From assembly GCA_937883785.1 (NCBI GenBank), contig CALGDE010000111.1, positions 1 to 58,346 on the forward strand: a stretch of DNA of 58,346 nt. Direction: 5' to 3'. Of this stretch, positions 18,802 to 25,709 are shown one piece after another. The number at the start of each line of letters is the position of its first letter. Within the stretch, counting starts at the first letter, position 1. A program made the translations under genes and the position numbers. A model generated the notes under the pieces. It did no database searches, was not told the DNA's origin, and was given only the letters and a program-made list of their open reading frames with translations. The DNA is from an uncultured cyanobacterium (GTDB taxonomy: Bacteria > Cyanobacteriota > Cyanobacteriia > CACIAM-69d).

Positions 18802-18954
18802 AGGATCGCCTCAGCAAGGATTTACGGGGTGAGATGGGGATATGCTCCACCCATCAAAATCAGACAGGAAAAGTGGCATAGAGAACTTTCCAAAAGAACA
18901 CAACAAACTGCAACAGAGTTTGTCTAGTCCTCTTAATATGGAAATACGCGGCTG

Positions 18955-20631
18955 GTGACATCAAAACCGGTTGCCCAGCGTTTGAATTTCAAAATCCAAA
19001 TTCCAAAATTTTCTGCCGTGACCGCCGACTCCGCCGCTGATTCTGCCTCTGATTTTGTTGCTGAGGAATCGCTTCAGCCCAGTGACAATCACAGCGAGAA
19101 TAGTCAGGGCGAGTGGGATGAATTGGATGAGCTATGGGATCTGTCCACAGTGCCCCTGCGCGATGTGCCCGCCCAAGATGAAGATTGGAAAGGCAAACAA
19201 GTCCAGAAGTCGGCGAAGCAACAGGCTGAAGCAGACGGTTTGCTCGCGAATCCGATTATCGCCGAGTTGGCAGAGCTGCAAACGGAAGTGGCTTACAAGC
19301 GGACAGAGTACACGTTGCGGGACTGGTTAGATAACTTGGATTTGACCCCTCGGGAGCGACGCGGGCTGGAGCAGGACATTGCTGGCGTGGGGGTGGTACT
19401 GAAAAAGCTGGAGCGGGCAACGGTGCAAATTGCCACCTTTGGTATGGTGGGGCGCGGCAAATCGTCGGTGCTGAATGCTTTGTTGGGTAAACCGGTGTTT
19501 ACCACGGGGGCACTCCACGGGGTGACCCAAACCTGTGACTCGGTGGTATGGGAATTGGAGGAGGCGATCGCCGCAGGATCGGCGGGGGGCATTGAGCGGG
19601 TGGAGCTGGTGGATACGCCGGGGCTGGATGAGGTGAACGGAGCAGACCGGGAGGCGATCGCCCAGAAAATTAGCCACCAAGCGGATTTGCTGCTGTTTGT
19701 GATTTCCGGGGATATGACCCAGCTTGAGTGTGAGGCGTTGTCCCGACTGCGCCAGGCAGGGAAGCCCATGGTGCTGGTGTTTAACAAAGTGGACCGGTTT
19801 CCCCATGCGGATCGCCAGGCGGTGTATGAAACTTTGCGGGATAAGCGGGTGCGATCGCTTATTTCCCCCGATGAAATTGTCATGACCTCGGCGGCTCCGT
19901 TGGTGGCGCAACAAACCCATCGGGAGGATGGCACCGTGGGCGTCATCTGGCAGCCGGGGGAGGCGAACGTAGGGGAACTACGGGAGAAAATTTTTGAGAT
20001 TTTGCGCCGGGAGGGGAAGGCGCTGGTAGCCCTAAACTCCCTGCTGTATACCAACGCCACCCAGGAGCAAGTGCTGGAACGAAAATTAACGCGACGGGAC
20101 GCAGCGGCGAATCGAATTATTTGGCGAGCCACGTTGGCAAAGGGGTTGGCAGTGGCGCTGAATCCAGTAACCATTTTTGACCTGGTGGGCAGCGCCGCCG
20201 TGGATGCCACCGCAATTTTGACCCTGTCGCGCCTGTACAACATTCCCATGGGCAATAAGGGAGCCTTTGACCTGCTGCAAAAAATCGCGATCGCCCTAGG
20301 CACCATCAGCGCAGGGGAAGTGGCGGCAAATCTGGGGCTTAGCTCCCTCAAAGGAATCCTGGGCATTTCCACGGTGGCTACCGGAGGCGCGACGCTACTG
20401 CCGTACTTGTCCGTGGCGGTGACTCAAGGGGCGATCGCTGGGGTGTCCTCCTATGCGATCGGACAGGTGGCGAAGGAATACTTTGCCAACGAAGGATCCT
20501 GGGGGGAAAACGGTCCCCGTGCCCTGGTGCAAACGATCTTGGCAAATTTGGACGAAGCCGCCCTCACCAAACGCATCGAAGGGGAATTACGCCAAAGGCT
20601 ATTAGGACACCGTCGTGCCAATTCAGGCTAA
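18955..20631 (+). CDS. Dynamin/Era-like GTPase with C-terminal DUF697
   Basis: A 558-residue GTP-binding protein with G1 GMVGRGKSS, G3 DTPGLDE and G4 NKVD in order (about residues 160-280). An acidic, poorly ordered N-terminus of about 90 residues precedes it. The C-terminal 170 residues are hydrophobic and match the DUF697 type (LYNIPMGNKGAFDLLQKIA; GISTVATGGATLLPYLSVAV), which usually inserts into or touches membrane. The start is GTG 18955; the nearest ATG, at 18938, is out of frame. It is divergent from the patatin gene, with 153 bases between. Proteins of this kind are common in cyanobacteria, but their role is not settled. Confidence 0.85.
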   Translation: MTSKPVAQRLNFKIQIPKFSAVTADSAADSASDFVAEESLQPSDNHSENSQGEWDELDELWDLSTVPLRDVPAQDEDWKGKQVQKSAKQQAEADGLLANPIIAELAELQTEVAYKRTEYTLRDWLDNLDLTPRERRGLEQDIAGVGVVLKKLERATVQIATFGMVGRGKSSVLNALLGKPVFTTGALHGVTQTCDSVVWELEEAIAAGSAGGIERVELVDTPGLDEVNGADREAIAQKISHQADLLLFVISGDMTQLECEALSRLRQAGKPMVLVFNKVDRFPHADRQAVYETLRDKRVRSLISPDEIVMTSAAPLVAQQTHREDGTVGVIWQPGEANVGELREKIFEILRREGKALVALNSLLYTNATQEQVLERKLTRRDAAANRIIWRATLAKGLAVALNPVTIFDLVGSAAVDATAILTLSRLYNIPMGNKGAFDLLQKIAIALGTISAGEVAANLGLSSLKGILGISTVATGGATLLPYLSVAVTQGAIAGVSSYAIGQVAKEYFANEGSWGENGPRALVQTILANLDEAALTKRIEGELRQRLLGHRRANSG

Positions 20632-20760
20632 CTTTACACGGCTTGTTCATGGAGGGACAGTCAAGGTTAACTAGGCAAAATCAATACTTAATTGGGTATT
20701 TAAAATTAGCGCCCTAGTCTGGATTCAAAGCCAAAATCTTGTGAGTACGCAACAGTTACT

Positions 20761-20907
20761 TAAGGCGTGTCGTCAATTAGGTCAGCCTTACACAGTGGGG
20801 AGTCCACGCCCTTTCAAAACAAGGCACATTAAGGGCTAAAACCCTTGTTTTTACTGGTCTTGAGACTTAAACACTGGCTCTGGGACTTAAATGATGACAG
20901 CCCCTAG
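20761..20907 (+). repeat. Family A repeat, complete copy
   Basis: It starts TAAGGCGTGTCGTCAATTAGG and ends AAATGATGACAGCCCCTAG, with the internal TGGGGAGTCCACGCCCTTT. At 147 bases it is slightly longer than the norm. It occupies most of the spacer between the GTPase gene and the secreted-protein gene. Confidence 0.82.
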
Positions 20908-20978
20908 CTCCAGTGGAAAGTACCGAAGGGTCTTTGCTTTAGGCAGACTTAGCTGAATTGGATTTGGTTGGAAACGTT

Positions 20979-21587
20979 ATGGTTTATTTTGCACGTTTGG
21001 CGATCGCCACCGTTCTCAGCGTGAGCGGTCTTACCTGGGCAGGGCAGCAACCTGTTTTCGCCAACCCAGAATTAGAGATCAATGAAATAGCCGTTAGGGC
21101 AGCGCAGCAGTTAGGTTTTCCGCCGGTGTCTCCCGACTCAGGCATTGTGGGTCCTTTCACAGACTTCCAAGGACTGGCCTATATGGATCAGAGGGGACGA
21201 ATTAGCTACTTCAATCCCCAGCAACTCAGTGTTTTCTTCGCCACCATTAACGACCGTGGCAATCCCCAGCTTAATTACGCCCTAACCCCCACTGGCACTT
21301 ACCGGTTTCAGGGTGGGCAAGCCATACAGGTTAACCCATCGGCGATCGAATCTGCGGTTTCTTCCTGGCCCTATTCAGGGGCAATGGTTGAGGTGTTAAT
21401 AGCAGGGCTGCAACAGTACCAGGATCAAGTCTCTGCCGGTGGTGTTGCCCCAGGAAATCTACCTGCCGACCAACAATCCTACGTGAACTCCGTCCTGCAC
21501 AATACCAATATGAGCATCCTTCAGAATATTGGTGGCGATGGCTGCACGGAACGCTATGAAGGCGTTTATTACCTGGGCTGCTGGTAG
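20979..21587 (+). CDS. Secreted protein of unknown function
   Basis: A protein of about 202 residues. ATG 20979 is preferred to the in-frame TTG 20958 because it starts a clean signal peptide (MVYFARLAIATVLSV then a cut near VFA-NPE). The mature part has no recognised domain. It reads as a compact soluble protein with aromatic turns (YMDQRGRISYFNPQQL; YRFQGGQAIQV) and two Cys near the C-terminus (GDGCTERYEG and a terminal GCW) that could form a disulfide in the periplasm. It is convergent with the MauE-like gene, 46 bases between stops. Confidence 0.7.
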   Translation: MVYFARLAIATVLSVSGLTWAGQQPVFANPELEINEIAVRAAQQLGFPPVSPDSGIVGPFTDFQGLAYMDQRGRISYFNPQQLSVFFATINDRGNPQLNYALTPTGTYRFQGGQAIQVNPSAIESAVSSWPYSGAMVEVLIAGLQQYQDQVSAGGVAPGNLPADQQSYVNSVLHNTNMSILQNIGGDGCTERYEGVYYLGCW

Positions 21588-21633
21588 CTAGCAGATGCTT
21601 TTTCTGGCGGCATATGCCAAGAAGTTTTGACCG

Positions 21634-22230
21634 TCAACGCTGGGCTGACATGGGGGCGATCACCAAGTTCAAATTGCTTTGTACAGCATTGCTTTGTACA
21701 GCCTGGTACGAATCATCGACGGGCATCACCGCCATCCCAATCAATACTGCACCCATCACTGCCATCATGGCGTTTTCCACAAAACTTACCGCGCCCAAAG
21801 GGGCTTTAGAATTGCCGCCAATGCAGGCACAGGTCAAGTTTTGCTTCTCGAAATAAACTGCTTTGATAACAGACGCCCCGCCGCTTAAGCCCATTCCCAA
21901 AGCCCCGATGCCTGTTGCCAGGGGAGCGATGCCAGACAGGAATCCCAGGGCGATCGCCAACTCCAAAAACGGATAAATCTTGCCGTAGGGCTTCAACTTC
22001 TGGGTCACCCAGTCGTACTTAGCAAAACTTTTGGCAAACCCATCAATATCCATCAACTTCAGAGACGCCAACATTCCCAGAGAAATGCCCATAAATCCGG
22101 TCATCCCCAAAGACGTGGCCAAGGTCATCAGCCCCGCCGTGGAAAACAGCGCAATCACCGGTCTGTAGGACGATTGGGATTTTGCGACGGGAGCAGGCTT
22201 TGAATTAGAACAACAGGCAGCCATGGACAC
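21634..22230 (-). CDS. MauE/DoxX-like four-helix membrane protein under MerR control
   Basis: A 198-residue integral membrane protein with about four hydrophobic helices (ALFSTAGLMTLATSLGMTG; FLELAIALGFLSGIAPL; GIGALGMGLSGGASVI; AVMGAVLIGMAV). The order resembles MauE/DoxX redox-associated membrane proteins. Two Cys at the N-terminus (AACCSN) and a Cys-x-Cys in TCACIGGN could handle thiols or a soft metal. It is transcribed divergently from a MerR-family regulator, with a MerR-type operator in its promoter, so it is probably induced by the ligand that regulator senses. The last residues (AVQSN repeated) come from a 15-bp tandem duplication. The exact function is unknown. Confidence 0.72.
   Translation of the reverse strand: MSMAACCSNSKPAPVAKSQSSYRPVIALFSTAGLMTLATSLGMTGFMGISLGMLASLKLMDIDGFAKSFAKYDWVTQKLKPYGKIYPFLELAIALGFLSGIAPLATGIGALGMGLSGGASVIKAVYFEKQNLTCACIGGNSKAPLGAVSFVENAMMAVMGAVLIGMAVMPVDDSYQAVQSNAVQSNLNLVIAPMSAQR
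21673..21702. repeat. Perfect 15-bp tandem duplication
   Basis: ATTGCTTTGTACAGC occurs at 21673-21687 and 21688-21702. It lies in the 3' end of the MauE-like gene and encodes AVQSN twice without shifting the frame. Both copies are identical, so the duplication is recent. Confidence 0.9.
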
Positions 22231-22258
22231 AACACCTCGCGAAATGTGGTGGCACCAC

Positions 22259-22288
22259 CCTAAAGCCTACAGTTCACTAGAGGGTCAA
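22259..22288 (-). promoter_or_regulatory. MerR-type promoter/operator of the membrane-protein gene
   Basis: On the minus strand, -35 TTGACC (22288-22283) and -10 TTTAGG (22264-22259) are 18 bases apart, longer than the optimal 17. The spacer holds the dyad CTCTAGT-GA-ACTGTAG. An over-long spacer filled by a palindrome is the hallmark of promoters that MerR-family activators untwist. Confidence 0.75.
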
Positions 22289-22293
22289 GAGGC

Positions 22294-22323
22294 TTGAGTC
22301 TATAGCCGGCTAGAGGGTTTAGG
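22294..22323 (+). promoter_or_regulatory. Second MerR-type promoter, driving the regulator itself
   Basis: -35 TTGAGT (22294-22299) and -10 TTTAGG (22318-22323) again have an 18-base spacer, here with the near-perfect dyad CTATAGCC/GGCTAGAG. It has the same geometry as the divergent operator, so autoregulation is likely. The -10 box ends only nine bases before ATG 22333. Confidence 0.65.
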
Positions 22324-22332
22324 GTTGGGGAG

Positions 22333-22848
22333 ATGCAAGACCACAAGACTATGACGCAGGAATCGGGGAAAGGAATTGGGCTGAAAATTGGGGCGATCGC
22401 CAAACAAACGGGGGTCAGCGTGGGAGCCCTGCGCTACTACGAAACTCTTGGGCTAATTTATTCGGAGCGCGGTGACAATGGCTATCGATACTACGCGCCA
22501 GAAATGGTTCACCAGGTGCAATTTATTAAGCAAGCCCAAACCCTCGGTTTTTCCCTTGAAGATATTGGCGAAATTTTGACGGTGCACCAGCGGGGGGATA
22601 TACCTTGCGGCTTTGTTCAGAAGCTTTTGCAGGAGAAAATTCAGCAGCTTGAGGCGCAGATTCAGGAGATGACAAGCTTTAAAGCCACGCTGGAAAACTA
22701 TCGCGACCACTGGGCAACAACCGATTTCCAGCCCAAACCTGGTGAAATTTGCCCCCTTATCGAAACCCTCAATCAACCGGAACTTACGAGGGTGGATGCC
22801 AACCACTCAAAACCCATCGCCGACGGGCAGCGCGAATGGGGTTGTTGA
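22333..22848 (+). CDS. MerR-family metal/redox-responsive regulator
   Basis: A 171-residue activator with the MerR winged helix at about 20-90 (LKIGAIAKQTGVSVGALRYY; RGDNGYRYYAPEMV; TLGFSLEDIGEIL), then the long dimerisation helix (LLQEKIQQLEAQIQEMTSF) and a C-terminal loop. Single Cys residues in DIPCGFV and GEICPLI sit where metal-sensing members place ligands. Residues before about 18 are extra to the family; ATG 22351 is an alternative start and would leave a more normal leader. Two operators lie between it and the divergent membrane gene. Its 3' end overlaps the convergent HNH gene by 65 bases. Confidence 0.9.
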   Translation: MQDHKTMTQESGKGIGLKIGAIAKQTGVSVGALRYYETLGLIYSERGDNGYRYYAPEMVHQVQFIKQAQTLGFSLEDIGEILTVHQRGDIPCGFVQKLLQEKIQQLEAQIQEMTSFKATLENYRDHWATTDFQPKPGEICPLIETLNQPELTRVDANHSKPIADGQREWGC

Positions 22849-23203
22849 TCCGCAGCGCTTCAACAGTTGCGCGACCAACGGCTGTTTTTCCCTCCACATC
22901 AATACCCTCTGCGCTCCAGGCAAAATGCTGATCCCAAGGTTCTTTAATGGGATTGAACAGTGGACAGTCTTGACCTGAAAGGGGATCCACGCCACCGATT
23001 CGTTTGCCCTTCGCTTCATTGCAGGTGCGGCAAGCCAAGCAAATATTATCGAGGGTTGTTTGGCCACCCTTTGCAACGGGTAAAACATGGTCAATGGATA
23101 GGGGGATGCCGCTGTTGGCTTCGCTGGTTTGACAGTAGGCACAGCGATCGCCATCCCGTTCAGCAACCTGACTACGCAGTTTGGCAGAGATATATTCGGA
23201 CAT
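22784..23203 (-). CDS. HNH endonuclease
   Basis: A 139-residue nuclease of the HNH superfamily. Zinc Cys pairs CAYCQ and CRTCN frame the catalytic core SIDHVLPVAKGG and TLDNICLAC, with the histidine doublet position in IDHV and Asn in DNI. I place the start at ATG 23203, because the upstream gene's stop overlaps it as TGATG (one base), which implies translational coupling; a longer reading from 23227 adds only eight residues. A C-terminal extension of about 60 residues (PLSGQDCPLFNPIKEPWDQH) is typical of cyanobacterial copies. The role could be a toxin, mobile-element or repair nuclease. Confidence 0.88.
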   Translation of the reverse strand: MSEYISAKLRSQVAERDGDRCAYCQTSEANSGIPLSIDHVLPVAKGGQTTLDNICLACRTCNEAKGKRIGGVDPLSGQDCPLFNPIKEPWDQHFAWSAEGIDVEGKTAVGRATVEALRINNPIRAARRRWVLSGWHPPS

Positions 23204-23586
23204 CAGGCTGTCAGGGGACCACGCCACCGCAATAGGGCCGCCGCATGGGCTTTACGCAGCATCAGTAAATCGGCTTCAAAACGCAAACTATCAAGTTCTG
23301 TTTGTTCGGCGTCGGAGCGATCGCCAAGACTCAGCAGGGTTTCGTAGCGGGCGAATTCCTGCGGGCTTTGTTTCGTTGCCGCGATCGCGAACAGTTCCCC
23401 ATCCTCAAGCCCATCAAGTTCGGCAAGGCGTGTCTGAAATTCTGCGGGAACGTCATCAAATCCTGGAGGCGCACCAATTTGCAGCGATCGCAGCACGATT
23501 TGCTCAATGGGTTGCTGTACGGCGCGGGCAGTTTGGTAGAGGCGATCATACAGACTGTCTGGAATTTGGAGCGCCAGGGTTTGCAT
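23203..23586 (-). CDS. Ribbon-helix-helix-like protein coupled to the HNH gene
   Basis: A 127-residue protein starting MQTLALQIPDSLYDRL, a pattern of short strand plus helix typical of RHH/CopG DNA-binding or antitoxin proteins (LALQIPDSLYDRLYQTAR then QPIEQIVLRSL). The rest is helical and Leu-rich (ELDSLRFEADLLMLRKAHA). ATG 23586 is preferred over 23613 because it starts exactly at the predicted strand. The stop overlaps the HNH start by one base, so the pair is probably a two-gene unit. Family placement is by pattern only. A remnant of a paralogue lies just upstream at 23652-23720. Confidence 0.7.
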   Translation of the reverse strand: MQTLALQIPDSLYDRLYQTARAVQQPIEQIVLRSLQIGAPPGFDDVPAEFQTRLAELDGLEDGELFAIAATKQSPQEFARYETLLSLGDRSDAEQTELDSLRFEADLLMLRKAHAAALLRWRGPLTA

Positions 23587-23651
23587 GGTGCAATGGGGTG
23601 CTGTTCGCTGCAATCAAAAACTGTGCGTCTATCCTATCGTTTTGGGATATT

Positions 23652-23720
23652 GATTGGGCGATCGCCACACCAAAGCCACGTTCCATACCGTGCGAATTCT
23701 TGCGGGCTGTGTTTCAGTGG
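23652..23720 (-). pseudogene. Remnant of a second RHH-like gene
   Basis: On the minus strand a frame reads PLKHSPQEFARYGTWLWCGD, matching residues of the neighbouring RHH-like protein (ATKQSPQEFARYETLLSLGD). No start or stop is preserved, and the matching DNA covers fewer than 70 bases. It overlaps sequence upstream of the nuclease-like gene. Confidence 0.6.
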
Positions 23721-23743
23721 AAGTAGGGAAATCCGGTGCTGCT

Positions 23744-24388
23744 ATGCAAACTAAAACGGCAAGAACGGTTGCGCTAAGCGAGTTAGAAGATCGCTTTAAC
23801 CTGAAATTTTCTGACGATCCTTCGCTCTTCCCCGAGTGGCAAACGGACCTGCCGGAGTTGAGCCAGGAGGAGAAAGATCGCTGCGATCGCATCAAAACCA
23901 GTTATACGTACCTGCTGCGCTACCCACCCCTGTTGGAAAACACAGTCAAAATGGTAGTGCTTTCACCGTTACTTGACTTAGCCGGTTTCTTTCTGCCGCC
24001 ATTTCGCATTCAGTCAGAGGCATCGACAGAAATCATCAGTGAAGATGGTGACCTGAAAGTTACGGGATTTTTGGATGTTTTAGTGCTGTGCGACTCTGTT
24101 TGGGTGTTGGCGATCGAGTCCAAGCAAGCAGCATTTTCGCTAGAAGTGGGACAGGCTCAATTGTTGTCGTATCTGCTATCAAATCCCAAAGTCGGAGAGC
24201 AGCCAAGCTACGGCTTACTGACAAATGGCTCAAATTTTATTTTCGTGAAAGCGATACCAGATCAAAAGGGACTTCTGTACACCTTGTCAGATGAGTTCAG
24301 CATTCGCAGACAGGGAAATGAAATCTCTCGGGTGCTGCAAATCCTGAAGCGGCTAGCAAATGTTCTGAGTACCTCTAGCTCAAATTAA
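23744..24388 (+). CDS. PD-(D/E)XK nuclease-like protein (type I R-subunit N-terminal type)
   Basis: A protein of about 215 residues with the core GFLDVLVLCDSVWVLAIESK: an Asp, then Glu-x-Lys after about a dozen residues, on two hydrophobic strands, as in PD-(D/E)XK nucleases. It is followed by VGQAQLLSYLL, the QxxxY-like helix found in type I restriction R-subunit N-terminal domains, and YGLLTNGSNFIFVK. No helicase part or M/S subunit is nearby, so it is a stand-alone protein. ATG 23744 is chosen; the longer frame from 23654 begins in the pseudogene remnant. It may act in DNA defence or belong to a mobile cassette. Confidence 0.75.
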   Translation: MQTKTARTVALSELEDRFNLKFSDDPSLFPEWQTDLPELSQEEKDRCDRIKTSYTYLLRYPPLLENTVKMVVLSPLLDLAGFFLPPFRIQSEASTEIISEDGDLKVTGFLDVLVLCDSVWVLAIESKQAAFSLEVGQAQLLSYLLSNPKVGEQPSYGLLTNGSNFIFVKAIPDQKGLLYTLSDEFSIRRQGNEISRVLQILKRLANVLSTSSSN

Positions 24389-24440
24389 CCATAGCCAATT
24401 TAAGTCTCGGGAGAATAAAGTGCATCCTCCCGAGTTTTAA

Positions 24441-24815
24441 CTACTTACCATCCTCCAACAAGCTTTCAAGCATTGGAGTCAGAATTTTAACAACTGGGTT
24501 ATTGGTAAGTTCGATCAGTGCGGCAGCTCCACCTGCTTTTAACGCTTTAGCAATTTTCTTCTTGGTACCAGGTTGCCGCTCAATCTTGTCCATGGCCTTC
24601 GCAGCAACAGTCACCTTTTCAGCTGCTGTTGTCGTAGGGTAAGTCTGGGATAACTGATCTAGAAGTTGCTGGATTTCAAGCGCAGCTTCTGCAAGATTCT
24701 TCTGTTCCTCTGTGGTGACGTTATTTACGCTGTTGACAACGATATCTCCAGCCACGCTACCTGAGGAGATAACTCCACCTATAACCTGATCAACTCGAAT
24801 TGATTCATTTGCCAT
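24441..24815 (-). CDS. Small protein with N-terminal shared motif, second gene of a two-gene cassette
   Basis: A 124-residue protein without a known family. Its first 31 residues contain SIRVDQVIGGVISSGSVAGD followed by IVVNSV, which closely repeats the C-terminus of the upstream-encoded membrane protein (SINIEEAYGSTVVSGQVGRD then VVNTI). The rest is helical: a Glu/Leu-rich coiled segment at about 35-60, a basic stretch (ERQPGTKKKIAKALKAGG) and a C-terminal helix (VVKILTPMLESLLED). It lies 37 bases after the membrane-protein gene and is probably cotranscribed. The shared motif suggests that the two proteins assemble through it. Confidence 0.7.
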   Translation of the reverse strand: MANESIRVDQVIGGVISSGSVAGDIVVNSVNNVTTEEQKNLAEAALEIQQLLDQLSQTYPTTTAAEKVTVAAKAMDKIERQPGTKKKIAKALKAGGAAALIELTNNPVVKILTPMLESLLEDGK

Positions 24816-24852
24816 TGAGCTTCACCTGAAGTCTGAATAATCGGGAACTTAT

Positions 24853-25437
24853 TTATATGGTGTTAACAACGTCGCGTCCGACCTGGCCAGAAACAACAGT
24901 TGATCCGTAGGCTTCTTCGATATTGATAGACCTATCCTCCATATTGAGAGTTTCAAAATTAAACGAAACTGCCTTCGGAGTATCAGTGTTCATGATGTCG
25001 TACAGCGTTAAGATAATCTTCAGAACAAAATCCTTATCGCTGCTGGCTAGGATGACCTCTTCCCCAGAGTTCATGCCAAGCCTCAAACCATACCTTTCAA
25101 TAGTGCGACTTTTGTCTAGATTACTGTGCTGCCAGAACAGATAGCCCACATAAGCAAGTATGAAAATACCAATGCCGTAGGCAAAGAGGAGGATGACTCC
25201 CAAGGCCACAAGGAACCAATACCAGGATGGAACAGTTTGATTGACAGCAAATGTTCGTGTGAGATCTGCTAGTTCAGCAACACATATATTGCGTATTTGA
25301 TAAACTTTGTTCTCGAAAACGACAGTGTTGTGAACTATTTTTAGTACTGACGTTTTAATTGCCTGACCTTCAGATTCACCACCCACCTGAGGCAACAGCG
25401 CGTTTAATTGTGCTTGTAGAGACTGCCCAGAACTCAT
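24853..25437 (-). CDS. Two-helix membrane protein (DUF6232-like) with C-terminal shared motif
   Basis: A 194-residue protein. Residues about 48-75 (KIVHNTVVFENKVYQIRNI) followed by a two-helix hairpin (WYWFLVALGVILLFAYGIGI; FILAYVGYLFW) resemble the DUF6232 layout, in which a small membrane protein has a short beta domain before and after the helices. After the membrane part come YGLRLGMNSGEEVILASSDK and a mixed domain. The extreme C-terminus is the motif SINIEEAYGSTVVSGQVGRD plus VVNTI, also found at the N-terminus of the next protein. It may signal at the membrane with its partner. The family call is from memory of the pattern. Confidence 0.7.
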   Translation of the reverse strand: MSSGQSLQAQLNALLPQVGGESEGQAIKTSVLKIVHNTVVFENKVYQIRNICVAELADLTRTFAVNQTVPSWYWFLVALGVILLFAYGIGIFILAYVGYLFWQHSNLDKSRTIERYGLRLGMNSGEEVILASSDKDFVLKIILTLYDIMNTDTPKAVSFNFETLNMEDRSINIEEAYGSTVVSGQVGRDVVNTI

Positions 25438-25709
25438 AGACTTCCTTCGTGCAAAGCGATTGTTTAGCTAAAATTCTTTGACTTGAGGCAAGCTTAGCTC
25501 ACTTGAAAGCGTGTGACGTATCAATGCAACAAGGTGTCATTGTCTTCGTACATATCATGGAGGAAAGATTTTCAGTATTGTGATTCTGCGGATTCTGTAT
25601 AGAGTTGCAGCGACAGGGTTTGCCGTGATTGCAATGGGGCAAGGGGACGGCTTAGGGGTAAGATTAACCACTGACCCACCTACGGCAAGGCAAGTAGCAG
25701 ACCAATCTC

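Noticed and set aside
19293-20372. A long open frame (359 codons) on the minus strand across the GTPase gene
   Set aside because: The plus-strand frame has clear GTPase motifs. The antisense reading is Arg/Ser/Thr-rich with no domain and no ribosome-binding site, as expected for a high-GC shadow frame.
22807-23166. Alternative minus-strand frame across the HNH gene
   Set aside because: The overlapping frame carries the complete HNH and Cys motifs; this one does not.
25502-25550. A CRP-like site (TGTGA...TCA) upstream of pdhB, given the nearby adenylate cyclase
   Set aside because: The half-sites GTGAC and GTGTCA are not spaced as TGTGA-N6-TCACA, so I do not call it.
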